A DNA stretch of 64,000 nt from Dickeya poaceiphila (lineage in GTDB: Bacteria; Pseudomonadota; Gammaproteobacteria; Enterobacterales; Enterobacteriaceae). The notes under the pieces are model-generated. The model searched no databases. It saw nothing but the letters and a program-made list of their open reading frames with translations, and had not been told where the DNA came from. Each line of letters begins with the position of its first letter. The stretch's first letter is position 1. This document shows positions 1 through 9,468 of this stretch, in pieces. The stretch is taken from the NCBI RefSeq assembly GCF_007858975.2, contig NZ_CP042220.2, positions 620,001 to 684,000 of the forward strand, read 5' to 3'. The position numbers were made by a program, and so were the translations under genes.

Positions 1-392
1 TGATTTTTTTCCGGTGAATTAGCGGAGGACGGCAACGAATTCTGGCATACCCGGATAATCGCCATGTTGTTGAGCGAAAGGTTGAGTTCCGACAAACGGT
101 TGATGCACTCATGGCTGGTGTCGCGGGTGTTGAGAGCCATAATACGTACTTGGGAGAACAGTGAATTACCGACTTTGTAGAAATGGTTGCTTTCGGTGAC
201 GTCACCACCGGAATTGTAGGACTCGTGCAGATGGATGATATTATCAAAATTACGTTTTTCTTCTTGCCAGTCTTTTTGCCGGGAATTCAGCAACAACAGG
301 CTGGTCAGAGTGACTGAAAACAGGCCAAAAAAGATAAAAGCGGAAACCGGATTGGCAAACAATCTAACAATGTGACTTTTAATAACACTCAT
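1..392 (-). CDS. Membrane-anchored protein of unknown function, N-terminal part only
   Basis: An open frame begins with ATG at 392 and runs without a stop to the left edge, giving about 130 residues. An AGGA motif lies 8 bases upstream of the ATG. The first 12 residues are basic/polar, followed by a single strongly hydrophobic stretch (about residues 14-36) that looks like an uncleaved membrane anchor. The following soluble part, with few distinctive motifs, would lie in the periplasm if the anchor is type II. Sensor proteins (chemoreceptors, GGDEF proteins) often start this way, but no signalling domain is visible in the fragment, so no function is assigned. In E. coli talB precedes mog; this gene occupies that side here and is divergent from mog. 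Confidence 0.6.
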   Translation of the reverse strand, partial: MSVIKSHIVRLFANPVSAFIFFGLFSVTLTSLLLLNSRQKDWQEEKRNFDNIIHLHESYNSGGDVTESNHFYKVGNSLFSQVRIMALNTRDTSHECINRLSELNLSLNNMAIIRVCQNSLPSSANSPEKN

Positions 393-801
393 TCACTTTT
401 TCCTGCACTACCCGGTGATGCGCTATTGCCTGACAACCCAGCCATACTTACAGAGCTAACTCCGCTAAGGCACTGCTCTTACCGGAGGGGGGAGTGCCTG
501 GAATCCGCATATCCGTTATTCACGTAGTGGTTTCCGTTCACTTTTCCTGTTCAATCTGGCTGCGATAATGATATCGGCTGGGGTAGACTCTTAATGATTG
601 TTGTGGTTAGAAATATTAATTGATAATCGACAGTTAGTTCGTTGAATCAGTAGACATTATGCACAGTTGCGGACTGGTTATGATGTCGCCGTACGTATTT
701 CAAGCATTGTCTCATTTGTGAGCAGATTTTTGAATGATTTTCATGCATCAGATGATTAATTGGACTGATGGAATAAATTTTTTGATGAACAAGAGGTGCT
801 T
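393..801. other. Divergent intergenic region upstream of mog
   Basis: About 400 bases without a convincing gene. An imperfect hairpin (AGGCACT at 468-474 pairing with AGTGCCT at 493-499) lies near the minus-strand gene. The half nearest mog is AT-rich and presumably carries its promoter, but no hexamer pair with good spacing stands out. Confidence 0.4.
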
Positions 802-1389
802 ATGAACAGTCTGTGCGTTGGTTTGGTATCTATTTCTGATCGCGCATCCAGCGGCGTCTATCAGGATGAGGGTATTCCTGCTCTGCAGACATGGCTGACG
901 GAAGCACTGCTCACCCCGTTTGAGGTGCAAACCCGCCTGGTGCCGGATGAACAGCCGCTGATTGAACAGACACTGTGTGAGCTGGTGGATGAATGCGGTT
1001 GTCATCTGGTGCTGACTACCGGCGGTACGGGACCGGCACGGCGGGATGTGACGCCGGACGCTACGCTGGCGGTAGCCGACCGGGAAATGCCGGGGTTTGG
1101 TGAGCAGATGCGTCAGATCAGCCTGCGCTTTGTGCCTACCGCTATTTTGTCGCGTCAGGTAGGGGTCATTCGCAAGCAGGCGTTGATCCTCAATCTACCG
1201 GGGCAGCCAAAATCTATTCGTGAAACCCTTACCGGCCTGAAAGATGCAACGGGTCAGGTTATTGTGCCGGGTATTTTCGCCAGTGTTCCCTACTGTATCC
1301 AGCTGCTGGAAGGGCCTTATATCGAAACCAATCCGGACGTAGTAGCAGCTTTTCGTCCCAAGAGTGCAATACGCGATATAAAAAGCTGA
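802..1389 (+). CDS. mog: Molybdopterin adenylyltransferase Mog
   Basis: Mog adenylylates molybdopterin, preparing the cofactor for MoeA-dependent molybdate insertion in the cytoplasm. The protein shows the MoaB/Mog fold signatures TTGGTGPARRDVTPDAT (about residues 72-88) and a downstream LNLPGQPKSIRE segment typical of the family. Starting at ATG 802 gives 195 residues, the E. coli length, with AGAGG five bases upstream; a GTG six bases earlier is in frame but would place the ribosome site inside the gene. It is monocistronic in appearance. Neighbour satP downstream is conserved in E. coli, but an MFS gene is inserted between them here. Confidence 0.95.
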   Translation: MNSLCVGLVSISDRASSGVYQDEGIPALQTWLTEALLTPFEVQTRLVPDEQPLIEQTLCELVDECGCHLVLTTGGTGPARRDVTPDATLAVADREMPGFGEQMRQISLRFVPTAILSRQVGVIRKQALILNLPGQPKSIRETLTGLKDATGQVIVPGIFASVPYCIQLLEGPYIETNPDVVAAFRPKSAIRDIKS

Positions 1390-1517
1390 AGTTACCGTAT
1401 TTAGATGATAACCATCGCATGGTGCTGGTGTGTCAAAAATCTGCCGCTATAGTAATGTTTTATTTACACGATAATGTAAGTTTGTTTTCTTATCGTACTG
1501 GTATTATGCGGTGATTT

Positions 1518-2840
1518 ATGATTGGTGAGCAGCATCGTCGATTGAATCGACACGATTATCAAACCCTCTCGTTGGCGGCATTGGGTGGCGCGCTGGAGTT
1601 TTACGACTTCATCATTTTCGTCTTTTTTGCCGCCGTGATTGGTGATCTCTTTTTCCCGTCAGATATTCCTGAATGGCTGCGGCAGGTACAGACCTTCGGC
1701 ATCTTTGCCGCGGGCTATCTGGCGCGTCCGCTCGGCGGTATCGTGATGGCACATTTTGGCGATCGTGTCGGTCGCAAGAAAATGTTCAGCCTGAGTATCC
1801 TGCTGATGGCATTGCCCACGCTGGGAATGGGTATGTTGCCGACCTATGCTTCCATCGGTATCGCTGCGCCGTTGCTGCTGCTGTTGATGCGGGTGCTGCA
1901 AGGGGCAGCGATTGGCGGTGAAGTGCCGGGCGCGTGGGTGTTTGTGGCGGAGCACGTCCCGCGTTCCCGTATCGGTATCGCCTGCGGTACGCTGACTGCT
2001 GGGTTGACGCTGGGCATTCTGTTTGGCTCGATGGTTGCCACCTTGCTTAATACCTTGCTGCTGCCTTCGCAGATTGTCTCCGGCGGTTGGCGTATTCCAT
2101 TCTTTATTGGCGGCATTTTTGGGCTTATCGCGCTCTATTTGCGCCGCTGGTTACACGAAACGCCGATTTTCCGCGAAATGCAGGCGCACAAAGCGCTGGC
2201 GGCTGAGTTGCCGCTCAAGACCATCGTATTACGTCATAAGAAAGCGGTTCTGGTCAGCATGTTGCTGACCTGGATACTGTCTGCCGGTATTGTGGTGGTG
2301 ATTTTGATGGCACCGGTATATCTGCAGAAGTTGCATGGCATTCCCACCGCGTTGACATTACAGGCCAACAGTCTGGCGACGGTCATGCTGATGCTCGGTT
2401 GTATTATCGTCGGGCTGGCGGTGGACCAGATTGGCGTTGGCCGTACCTTAGTCATCTTCAGCCTGATGTGTGCGGGGTGCAGTTGGTTCTTTTATTCCCA
2501 TGCCGCTCAGAGTCATAGCTTGCTGTTTGTTAGCTATGCGCTGGCGGGATTGGGCGTCGGGGTGGTTGGTGCGGTGCCATACGTGATGGTGCGATCATTC
2601 CCGGCTGCGGTGCGTTTCTCCGGCATCTCTTTTTCGTACAATCTGGCTTACGCTATTTTTGGCGGCATGACGCCTATTTTCGTTACGCTGCTGATGAAAT
2701 GGACGCCGCTGGCGCCGGCTTTTTACGTGCTGGCATTGTGCGCGTTGGGGCTGGTATTGGGGATTTACCTGCAAAGTCAGACTCACCGTGAGGTAGAGGC
2801 ACAGGCGGAACAACAGGTGACGGCTCCTGCCAGCGTATAA
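1518..2840 (+). CDS. MFS transporter, metabolite:H+ symporter type
   Basis: A 440-residue polytopic inner-membrane protein with about twelve hydrophobic segments. The loop 2-3 signature GDRVGRKKMF and the preceding AAGYLARPLGG are those of the metabolite:H+ symporter (MHS) branch, which includes ProP, KgtP, ShiA and YhjE. The N-terminal LGGALEFYDF is the usual MHS opening. The branch imports organic acids, osmolytes or shikimate by proton symport; the substrate cannot be read from sequence. The ATG at 1518 has only a weak purine-rich region upstream. It lies between mog and satP, where E. coli has no such gene, and ends in a shared terminator with the convergent satP. Confidence 0.8.
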   Translation: MIGEQHRRLNRHDYQTLSLAALGGALEFYDFIIFVFFAAVIGDLFFPSDIPEWLRQVQTFGIFAAGYLARPLGGIVMAHFGDRVGRKKMFSLSILLMALPTLGMGMLPTYASIGIAAPLLLLLMRVLQGAAIGGEVPGAWVFVAEHVPRSRIGIACGTLTAGLTLGILFGSMVATLLNTLLLPSQIVSGGWRIPFFIGGIFGLIALYLRRWLHETPIFREMQAHKALAAELPLKTIVLRHKKAVLVSMLLTWILSAGIVVVILMAPVYLQKLHGIPTALTLQANSLATVMLMLGCIIVGLAVDQIGVGRTLVIFSLMCAGCSWFFYSHAAQSHSLLFVSYALAGLGVGVVGAVPYVMVRSFPAAVRFSGISFSYNLAYAIFGGMTPIFVTLLMKWTPLAPAFYVLALCALGLVLGIYLQSQTHREVEAQAEQQVTAPASV

Positions 2841-2921
2841 GTCTATAGGCGTAAGTAGTCTATTATAGAGGCTGGTTGATGTGCTGGGGGGATAGCCCTC
2901 CTGGCTAAAATAAAGAGAGGC

Positions 2922-2952
2922 ATACACTAGCCTCTCTTTTTTGTCTTTTATT
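2922..2952. terminator. Bidirectional terminator between the MFS gene and satP
   Basis: A 10-bp perfect stem (AAAGAGAGGC at 2922-2931, GCCTCTCTTT at 2940-2949) is followed by a T-run on the plus strand and by TTTATTTT on the minus strand. It sits between two convergent genes, so it can serve both. Confidence 0.85.
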
Positions 2953-2986
2953 TTATCTGCTTGATAACGCTTGTCGCATTTATCTG

Positions 2987-3559
2987 TCAGTGTGCGCCGC
3001 GTGCGCCAATCGGCAGTATGGTGCGGCCATACTGTTCGTTGAGCACTTCGGCCATCGCCAGATAGATAGCGCTGGCACCGCAGATAATCCCTTCATAACC
3101 CGCAAAGGTCAGCAGCGCGTGGTTGCCGGTAATGTTACCGATAGCCAGCAGCGCGAACAGCACTGTCAGGCTGGCGAAAACGAACTGCAGTGCGCGGTTG
3201 GCGCCCAGCGTGCCGAAGAACATAAACAGGGTGAAGATGCCCCACAGTGCCAGGAATACGCCCAGGAACTGGGCATCAGCTGCGTCCGCCAGACCCATTT
3301 TCGGCAGCATGATGATGGCGACCAGAGTCAGCCAGAACGCGCCGTAAGATGTAAAAGCGGTAACGCCAAAGGTATTGCCTTTTTTATATTCCAGCAGGCC
3401 GGCCAGGATCTGAGCGATACCGCCGTAGAAGATACCCATGCTCAGAATAATGGAAGTCAGTGGGAAAAAGCCTGCGTTGTGCAGGTTTAACAGAATGGTG
3501 GTCATCCCGAAGCCCATCAGTCCCAGAGGGCCAGGGTTTGCCAACGTTTTCTCGTGCAT
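2987..3559 (-). CDS. satP: Acetate/succinate:H+ symporter SatP (YaaH)
   Basis: A 190-residue inner-membrane protein of the GPR1/FUN34/YaaH (acetate uptake transporter) family, which takes up acetate and succinate with protons. The family signature [14 protein letters not shown] is at residues 8-21, followed by six hydrophobic segments. AGAGGA lies just ahead of ATG 3559. Position between mog and dnaK matches E. coli, though an MFS gene now separates it from mog. It is divergent from dnaK. Confidence 0.93.
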   Translation of the reverse strand: MHEKTLANPGPLGLMGFGMTTILLNLHNAGFFPLTSIILSMGIFYGGIAQILAGLLEYKKGNTFGVTAFTSYGAFWLTLVAIIMLPKMGLADAADAQFLGVFLALWGIFTLFMFFGTLGANRALQFVFASLTVLFALLAIGNITGNHALLTFAGYEGIICGASAIYLAMAEVLNEQYGRTILPIGARGAH

Positions 3560-3945
3560 ACATCCTCTGCAATAACAAAATGATCAATGTGGTGTTGTGC
3601 CTAAAGTTTGCCCGGCAGACGTGCCTGTGTGAGATGAATGGCGCATCGCGGGTACTCGCTGTCAGGCTGGGTTATCCCCTTTTCTGCAGTGAGCGCGGCA
3701 TCATAGCTGGCGGGAATGGGTGATACAACCCGATAGGTTGCGAATAATTTGATCAAAAACCGGGAAGATGCAGTTTTTTTTGGTTAGTCCCCCTTGATGA
3801 CGGAATTGTCGTCCCCATCTTAGAGACAACGACGCGGTTTGACTGAAAAGATAACGACGATTTCGGGGTATTGAAAAGTAGTATTTCGCCCGCATAGTAA
3901 GTTAAACCACCACCCCGGATATGACTTTTAAGTGGAGATGTTTAG
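3560..3945. other. Divergent satP/dnaK control region
   Basis: 386 bases without a gene. The right half holds the dnaK heat-shock promoter at 3793-3822 and a long leader for dnaK. The satP promoter must lie in the left half, but I cannot place it confidently. Confidence 0.6.
3793..3822 (+). promoter_or_regulatory. Sigma32 heat-shock promoter of dnaKJ
   Basis: CTTGAT (3793-3798, within CCCCCTTGAT) and CCCCATCTTA (3813-3822) are separated by 14 bases. This matches the RpoH consensus CTTGAA-N(11-16)-CCCCATnT almost perfectly. It lies about 120 bases upstream of the dnaK start, as in E. coli. Confidence 0.92.
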
Positions 3946-5856
3946 ATGGGTAAGATTATTGGTATCGACTTGGGTACAACCAACTCTTGTGTAGCGATTA
4001 TGGACGGTACGCAGGTTAAGGTACTGGAAAACAGCGAAGGTGATCGCACCACGCCTTCCATTATTGCTTACACGCAAGATGGTGAAACTCTGGTTGGCCA
4101 ACCGGCTAAACGTCAGGCGGTGACTAACCCCAAAAATACGCTGTTCGCCATCAAACGTCTGATTGGCCGTCGTTTTCAGGATGAAGAAGTGCAGCGTGAC
4201 ACCAACATCATGCCGTATAAAATCATCCCGGCTGACAACGGCGATGCCTGGGTGGAAGTAAAAGATCAGAAGCTGGCTCCGCCGCAGATTTCCGCTGAAG
4301 TGCTGAAAAAAATGAAAAAGACGGCGGAAGATTATCTGGGTGAAACCATCACCGAAGCGGTTATCACCGTACCGGCTTACTTCAACGATGCCCAGCGTCA
4401 GGCGACCAAAGACGCCGGTCGTATTGCCGGGCTGGAAGTCAAACGTATCATCAATGAACCGACGGCGGCTGCGCTGGCTTACGGTCTGGACAAAGGTGTC
4501 GGCAACCGCACTATCGCCGTGTATGACCTGGGCGGCGGTACGTTCGATATCTCCATCATTGAAATCGATGACGTAGACGGCGAAAAAACTTTTGAAGTGC
4601 TGGCAACCAATGGTGATACCCATCTGGGCGGCGAAGACTTCGACAGCCGTATGATCAACTATCTGGTTGATGAATTCAAAAAAGAGCAGGGTTTTGACCT
4701 GCGTAACGACCCGTTGGCAATGCAACGTCTGAAAGAAGCGGCGGAAAAAGCGAAGATCGAACTGTCTTCCGCTCAGCAGACTGACGTCAACCTGCCGTAC
4801 ATCACGGCTGATGCTACTGGTCCAAAACACCTGAATATCAAAGTGACTCGCGCCAAACTGGAATCACTGGTTGAAGATCTGGTGACTCGTTCGCTGGAGC
4901 CGCTGAAAGTGGCGTTGCAGGATGCTGGCCTGTCCGTTTCCGAAATCCATGACGTGATTCTGGTTGGTGGTCAGACTCGTATGCCGCTGGTACAGAAGAA
5001 AGTAGCTGATTTCTTCGGTAAAGAACCGCGTAAAGACGTGAACCCGGACGAAGCTGTGGCAATTGGTGCTGCAGTACAGGGCGGCGTACTGGCTGGTGAC
5101 GTGAAAGACGTGCTGCTGCTGGACGTTACCCCGCTGTCTCTGGGTATTGAAACCATGGGCGGCGTGATGACTCCGCTGATTAACAAGAACACCACGATCC
5201 CGACCAAACACAGCCAGGTGTTCTCAACAGCGGAAGATAACCAGTCTGCGGTGACCATTCACGTGTTGCAGGGCGAGCGTAAACGTGCTCACGATAACAA
5301 GTCGCTGGGGCAGTTCAATCTGGATGGTATCCAACCGGCGCCACGCGGTATGCCGCAGATTGAAGTGACATTCGATATTGACGCCGACGGTATCCTGCAT
5401 GTGTCTGCCAAAGACAAGAACAGTGGTCGTGAGCAGAACATTACCATCAAAGCGTCTTCCGGCTTGAATGAGGATGAAATTCAGAAGATGGTGCGTGACG
5501 CTGAAGCCAACGCCGAAGCGGATCGTAAGTTTGAAGAACTGGTGCAGGCGCGCAATCAGGGCGATCACCTGTTGCATAGCACCCGTAAACAGCTGGAAGA
5601 AACCGGCGACAAACTGGCGGCGGCTGATAAAACTGCTATCGAAGAAGCGTTAAAAGCACTGGAAACGGCGCTCAAAGGCGAAGATAAAGCAGACATCGAC
5701 GCGAAAATCAGCAAGCTGGCGGAAGCATCGACCAAACTGCTGGAAGCCGCTCAGCAGCAACAGGCCCAAGCGGGTGCTGCTGACGCTGACAATGCGGCTC
5801 GTCGGGATGATGATGTCGTTGACGCCGAGTTCGAAGAAGTCAAAGACAAGAAATAA
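3946..5856 (+). CDS. dnaK: Chaperone DnaK (Hsp70)
   Basis: Cytosolic Hsp70 that binds exposed hydrophobic peptides under ATP control with DnaJ and GrpE. The 636 residues are near the E. coli length (638). The nucleotide-binding domain opens with [17 protein letters not shown]; the second phosphate motif [12 protein letters not shown] and the linker [16 protein letters not shown] are intact. The C-terminal helical lid ends in an acidic tail [11 protein letters not shown], as in E. coli. GGAG precedes ATG 3946 by 8 bases. It is cotranscribed with dnaJ (109-base gap) from the sigma32 promoter. Confidence 0.99.
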   Translation: MGKIIGIDLGTTNSCVAIMDGTQVKVLENSEGDRTTPSIIAYTQDGETLVGQPAKRQAVTNPKNTLFAIKRLIGRRFQDEEVQRDTNIMPYKIIPADNGDAWVEVKDQKLAPPQISAEVLKKMKKTAEDYLGETITEAVITVPAYFNDAQRQATKDAGRIAGLEVKRIINEPTAAALAYGLDKGVGNRTIAVYDLGGGTFDISIIEIDDVDGEKTFEVLATNGDTHLGGEDFDSRMINYLVDEFKKEQGFDLRNDPLAMQRLKEAAEKAKIELSSAQQTDVNLPYITADATGPKHLNIKVTRAKLESLVEDLVTRSLEPLKVALQDAGLSVSEIHDVILVGGQTRMPLVQKKVADFFGKEPRKDVNPDEAVAIGAAVQGGVLAGDVKDVLLLDVTPLSLGIETMGGVMTPLINKNTTIPTKHSQVFSTAEDNQSAVTIHVLQGERKRAHDNKSLGQFNLDGIQPAPRGMPQIEVTFDIDADGILHVSAKDKNSGREQNITIKASSGLNEDEIQKMVRDAEANAEADRKFEELVQARNQGDHLLHSTRKQLEETGDKLAAADKTAIEEALKALETALKGEDKADIDAKISKLAEASTKLLEAAQQQQAQAGAADADNAARRDDDVVDAEFEEVKDKK

Positions 5857-5907
5857 TCGCCCTTAAGCGGGCGCAGTAGCGGTAGCTCATACTGTTGCTG
5901 GCAACCA

Positions 5908-5939
5908 GCACGGGCGTCGGGGAAACTCTGCGCCCGTGC
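5908..5939 (+). other. dnaK-dnaJ intergenic hairpin
   Basis: GCACGGGCG (5908-5916) pairs perfectly with CGCCCGTGC (5931-5939) around a 14-base loop. No T-run follows, so it is not a simple terminator. In the dnaKJ mRNA it could act as a processing or stability element that sets the DnaK:DnaJ ratio; that role is inference. Confidence 0.6.
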
Positions 5940-5965
5940 ACGCATGTTGAGGGCAGGAAAAAAGA

Positions 5966-7099
5966 ATGGCGAAGCAAGACTACTACGAAATTCTGGGCGT
6001 TGAGAAAGGCGCGGATGAACGCGACATCAAAAAGGCTTACAAACGGCTGGCGATGAAATATCACCCGGATCGTAATCCAGGTGATAAAGACGCTGAGGCT
6101 AAGTTCAAAGAAGTCAAAGAAGCCTACGAGATTTTGACCGATGCTCAGAAACGCGCCGCCTACGATCAGTATGGACATGCCGCGTTTGAGCAAGGCGGTA
6201 TGGGTGGCGGTGGCGCCGGTGGTTTCGGCGGCGCTGATTTTGGCGATATTTTCGGCGATGTGTTTGGCGATATCTTTGGCGGAGGCCGCCGTCAGCGTGC
6301 GAGCCGCGGTTCTGATTTACGCTACACCATGGAGTTGACGCTGGAAGAAGCGGTTCGTGGCGTCACCAAAGAGATCCGTATCCCGACATTGCAGGAATGC
6401 GACGTTTGCCATGGCAGCGGTGCCAAGCCGGGCAGTAGCGCGGTAACCTGTCCTACCTGTCACGGCAACGGGCAGGTGCAGATGCGCCAGGGGTTCTTCA
6501 CGGTTCAGCAGACTTGTCCGCACTGTCATGGGCGCGGCAAAATTATTAAAGACCCTTGCACCAAGTGCCATGGTCACGGGCGTGTTGAGAAAAGCAAGAC
6601 GCTGTCGGTCAAGATCCCCGCTGGTGTGGATACCGGTGATCGCATCCGTCTGGCCGGTGAGGGCGAAGCGGGAGAGTTCGGCGCTCCGGCTGGCGATCTG
6701 TATGTACAGGTGCAGGTGCGTGAGCACCCGATCTTCCAGCGTGAGGACAACAACCTCTACTGCGAAGTACCAATCAACTTCGCCATGGCGGCGCTGGGCG
6801 GCGAGATTGAAGTGCCGACGCTGGATGGACGGGTGATGCTAAAAGTGCCGCCGGAAACGCAAACCGGCAAGTTGTTTCGTATGCGCGGCAAGGGCGTGAA
6901 ATCAGTACGCGGCGGCGCTCAGGGTGATCTGTTGTGCCGCGTCGTGGTGGAAACGCCGGTCAATCTGAATGATCGTCAAAAACAGCTGTTGCAGGAGTTG
7001 CAGGAAAGCTTCGGCGGCCCGACGGGTGAAGGCAACAGCCCACGTTCCAAAAGCTTCTTCGATGGTGTGAAGAAATTCTTTGATGATTTGACTCGCTGA
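5966..7099 (+). CDS. dnaJ: Co-chaperone DnaJ (Hsp40)
   Basis: DnaJ delivers substrates to DnaK and stimulates its ATPase. In order the 377 residues show a J-domain with HPD at residues 33-35, a Gly/Phe-rich segment (about 76-105) and a zinc domain with four CxxCxGxG repeats ([32 protein letters not shown]), then the C-terminal beta domains. This is a full class I DnaJ. ATG 5966 is preceded by a purine-rich AGGAAAAAAGA. A terminator at 7128-7159 closes the operon. Confidence 0.99.
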   Translation: MAKQDYYEILGVEKGADERDIKKAYKRLAMKYHPDRNPGDKDAEAKFKEVKEAYEILTDAQKRAAYDQYGHAAFEQGGMGGGGAGGFGGADFGDIFGDVFGDIFGGGRRQRASRGSDLRYTMELTLEEAVRGVTKEIRIPTLQECDVCHGSGAKPGSSAVTCPTCHGNGQVQMRQGFFTVQQTCPHCHGRGKIIKDPCTKCHGHGRVEKSKTLSVKIPAGVDTGDRIRLAGEGEAGEFGAPAGDLYVQVQVREHPIFQREDNNLYCEVPINFAMAALGGEIEVPTLDGRVMLKVPPETQTGKLFRMRGKGVKSVRGGAQGDLLCRVVVETPVNLNDRQKQLLQELQESFGGPTGEGNSPRSKSFFDGVKKFFDDLTR

Positions 7100-7127
7100 T
7101 TCCACCGATTAGCCAGTTGCAATAAAG

Positions 7128-7159
7128 ACCAGTCTGGATAAATCCTGGCTGGTTTTTTT
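7128..7159 (+). terminator. Terminator after dnaJ
   Basis: ACCAGTCTGG (7128-7137) pairs with CCTGGCTGGT (7144-7153), with one mismatch and one G-T pair, followed by a run of seven or eight T. Confidence 0.85.
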
Positions 7160-7296
7160 ATCGGTATCATTCAATAGATCGGTTTTTACGAGTATTAATC
7201 CAGTTTAAAACTGCTTTTAACGATGAATTTTGTGGCTTAACCTTGCTATCCATTATCGGGCAGTGATGTCCGCCGATACGGTAAGGGAGAAAAAAC

Positions 7297-8472
7297 GTGA
7301 TAAAGCTATTCCGTTATCTGACAAGCCTGGAAGCAGCTGCTGGCATGATTCTGATTGTCGCAACGCTGTTGGCGCTGCTGGTCGCCAACATGCCGGCCAC
7401 ATTACCGTGGTATCACTCCTTTCTGGAGATACCGGTGGTATTCGGCATTGGCGCACTGGAAATCAACAAACCGCTGCTACTGTGGATCAATGATGGCCTG
7501 ATGGCGCTGTTTTTCCTGCAGGTTGGGTTGGAAGTTAAACGTGAACTGGTAGTAGGGGCGTTGGCGAGTCGGCGGCAGGCGATGCTGCCGGTCGTGGCGG
7601 CTTTTGGCGGGATGCTGGTTCCCGCGCTGTTTTTCCTGCTGTTCAATGTTACCGAAGCGGAAACGCGTTCCGGCTGGGCTATCCCCACTGCAACAGATAT
7701 CGCCTTCGCGGTTGGTATTCTGGTGTTGTTGGGTAAGCGCGTGCCGACAGGGTTGAAAGTGTTTCTGTTGGCGTTGGCGATCATTGATGATCTGGGTGCG
7801 ATTGTGATCATCGCCTTGTTCTATACTCATCAACTGCATTGGATGGCGTTGGCAGTGGCGCTGGCAGCGATTGTGGTGCTGGCGTACATGAACCATCAGC
7901 AGGTGATGAAAACCTCTGCCTATCTATTGGTCGGCATCGTGCTGTGGGTCTGTATTCTGAAATCTGGCGTTCATGCCACGCTGGCTGGAGTGATCGTCGG
8001 TTTCTTTATTCCGCTGCGCGTTCCTGCTGGCTCCCCGTCACCAGCCAGTACGCTGGAGCATGGGCTGGCGAGTTGGATTGCCTTTTTGGTGATCCCGTTG
8101 TTTGCTTTCGCTAATGCCGGTATTTCGTTGCAGGGTGTTGTCGTTGAGCATTTGCTATCGCCATTAACGTTGGGTATCGCCAGTGGGTTACTGCTGGGCA
8201 AACCGATTGGCGTGTCGTTGTTTAGCTGGTTGGTGATTCGCCTTGGGTTGGGTAAATTGCCGGCAGGCGTAGATTTTCGTCAGGTGATGGCGGTATCGGT
8301 GCTGTGCGGCATCGGTTTCACTATGTCTATTTTCATTACCTTGCTGGCGTTTGGTGATGTGGCTGCGCAGGATATTCTGTATGCCAAACTGGCGATTCTG
8401 TTGACGTCATTGACGACAGCGGTGCTGGGTTACCTGACGCTGCGCGCGGTGTTGCCTGCCACGCAACGCTGA
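7297..8472 (+). CDS. nhaA: Na+/H+ antiporter NhaA
   Basis: Inner-membrane antiporter that exports Na+ or Li+ in exchange for two protons. The 391 residues carry the ion-binding aspartates D134 (PTATDIAF) and D164-D165 (AIIDDLGA), equivalent to E. coli D133, D163 and D164, and the pH-sensing histidine H226 (SGVHATLAG). The start is GTG at 7297, behind AGGGAG, as in E. coli nhaA. The regulator gene nhaR follows after 25 bases, so NhaR-dependent sodium induction is expected. No hokC/mokC locus lies between dnaJ and nhaA, unlike E. coli K-12. Confidence 0.98.
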   Translation: MIKLFRYLTSLEAAAGMILIVATLLALLVANMPATLPWYHSFLEIPVVFGIGALEINKPLLLWINDGLMALFFLQVGLEVKRELVVGALASRRQAMLPVVAAFGGMLVPALFFLLFNVTEAETRSGWAIPTATDIAFAVGILVLLGKRVPTGLKVFLLALAIIDDLGAIVIIALFYTHQLHWMALAVALAAIVVLAYMNHQQVMKTSAYLLVGIVLWVCILKSGVHATLAGVIVGFFIPLRVPAGSPSPASTLEHGLASWIAFLVIPLFAFANAGISLQGVVVEHLLSPLTLGIASGLLLGKPIGVSLFSWLVIRLGLGKLPAGVDFRQVMAVSVLCGIGFTMSIFITLLAFGDVAAQDILYAKLAILLTSLTTAVLGYLTLRAVLPATQR

Positions 8473-8497
8473 ATTATGAGCGAAGGGGAGCGAGTGT

Positions 8498-9388
8498 ATG
8501 TCGCACATCAACTTCAATCATCTCTATTATTTCTGGCAGGTGTGTAAGGCTGGTTCGATAGCAGGAGCTGCTGAAAGGTTGTTTCTGACGCCGCAGACCA
8601 TTACCGGGCAGATAAAGTTGCTGGAAGAGCGTCTGCAGGGGAAATTGTTCAAGCGTAAAGGGCGTGGTCTGGAGCCGACTGAGCTGGGGCAGTTGGTGTT
8701 TCGCTATGCGGACAAGATGTTTGCGCTGGGCCAGGAAATGCTGGATATCGTGAATTACCGTAAGGAGTCCAGCCTGTTGTTCGATGTCGGCGTTGCGGAT
8801 GCCTTATCCAAACGGTTGGTGAGCCGGGTATTGGAAACGGTGGTGAATGAACAAATGCCGATACACCTGCGCTGCTTTGAGTCTACCCATGAGATGCTGA
8901 TTGAACAGTTGAGTCAGCATAAGCTGGATATGATTCTGTCAGACTGCCCGGTGGATTCCGGTCAGCAGGCAGGATTATTTTCCCGTAAGCTTGGCGAATG
9001 CGGGGTGAGTTTTTACTGTCGATGGCCGGGACCGGAATTACCTTTTCCTGCTTGTCTGTCGCAAAGTAAGTTATTAATTCCCGCTCGCCGCACGATGTTG
9101 GGCCGCAAGTTGCTTAGTTGGTTTAATGAGCAGAACCTGCCGGTAGATATCATGGGGGAGTTTGATGACGCGGCGCTGATGTCCGCTTTTGGCATGAGTC
9201 ATAGCGCGATTTTCGTTGCGCCGTCGCTACATGCTCACGAAATGGTTGCACAAGGTGAGATTATAGAAGTCGGTCGTATCGATAACATTCAGGATGAGTA
9301 TTACGTTATTTTCGCCGAACGAATGATTCAACACCCGGCAGTGCAGCGTGTTTGCAATGAAGATTTCTCTTCCCTGTTTCGAGAATAA
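8498..9388 (+). CDS. nhaR: LysR-type activator NhaR
   Basis: NhaR activates nhaA in response to Na+. The 296-residue protein has an N-terminal winged helix-turn-helix (about residues 4-63, including [20 protein letters not shown]) and a LysR effector-binding domain behind it. The 25-base gap to nhaA suggests cotranscription. The gene's native terminator, the AAAAAAACCGGCC palindrome beginning at 9415, has been cut in two by the IS4 insertion; the hairpin at the left IS end can substitute on this strand. Confidence 0.96.
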   Translation: MSHINFNHLYYFWQVCKAGSIAGAAERLFLTPQTITGQIKLLEERLQGKLFKRKGRGLEPTELGQLVFRYADKMFALGQEMLDIVNYRKESSLLFDVGVADALSKRLVSRVLETVVNEQMPIHLRCFESTHEMLIEQLSQHKLDMILSDCPVDSGQQAGLFSRKLGECGVSFYCRWPGPELPFPACLSQSKLLIPARRTMLGRKLLSWFNEQNLPVDIMGEFDDAALMSAFGMSHSAIFVAPSLHAHEMVAQGEIIEVGRIDNIQDEYYVIFAERMIQHPAVQRVCNEDFSSLFRE

Positions 9389-9422
9389 AACGTTTTTTGC
9401 CGTCCGCAGGTACAAAAAAACC

Positions 9423-9432
9423 GGCCTTGGCC
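9423..9432. repeat. Left copy of the IS4 target-site duplication
   Basis: GGCCTTGGCC here is repeated exactly at 10847-10856, on the other side of the element. Ten bases falls within the range reported for IS4-group elements. Confidence 0.9.
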
Positions 9433-9433
9433 T

Positions 9434-9468
9434 AATGCCAGTCACTTAAGGTGACTGGCATTGTTTTT
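9434..9468 (+). terminator. Hairpin in the left IS end, terminator-like toward the element
   Basis: AATGCCAGTCAC (9434-9445) and GTGACTGGCATT (9451-9462) form a perfect 12-bp stem with a 5-base loop, followed by GTTTTT on the plus strand. It can end transcripts entering from nhaR. On the minus strand the same stem is followed by the GGCC-rich repeat and TTTTTTT, so it may also help end transposase mRNA. Confidence 0.7.
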
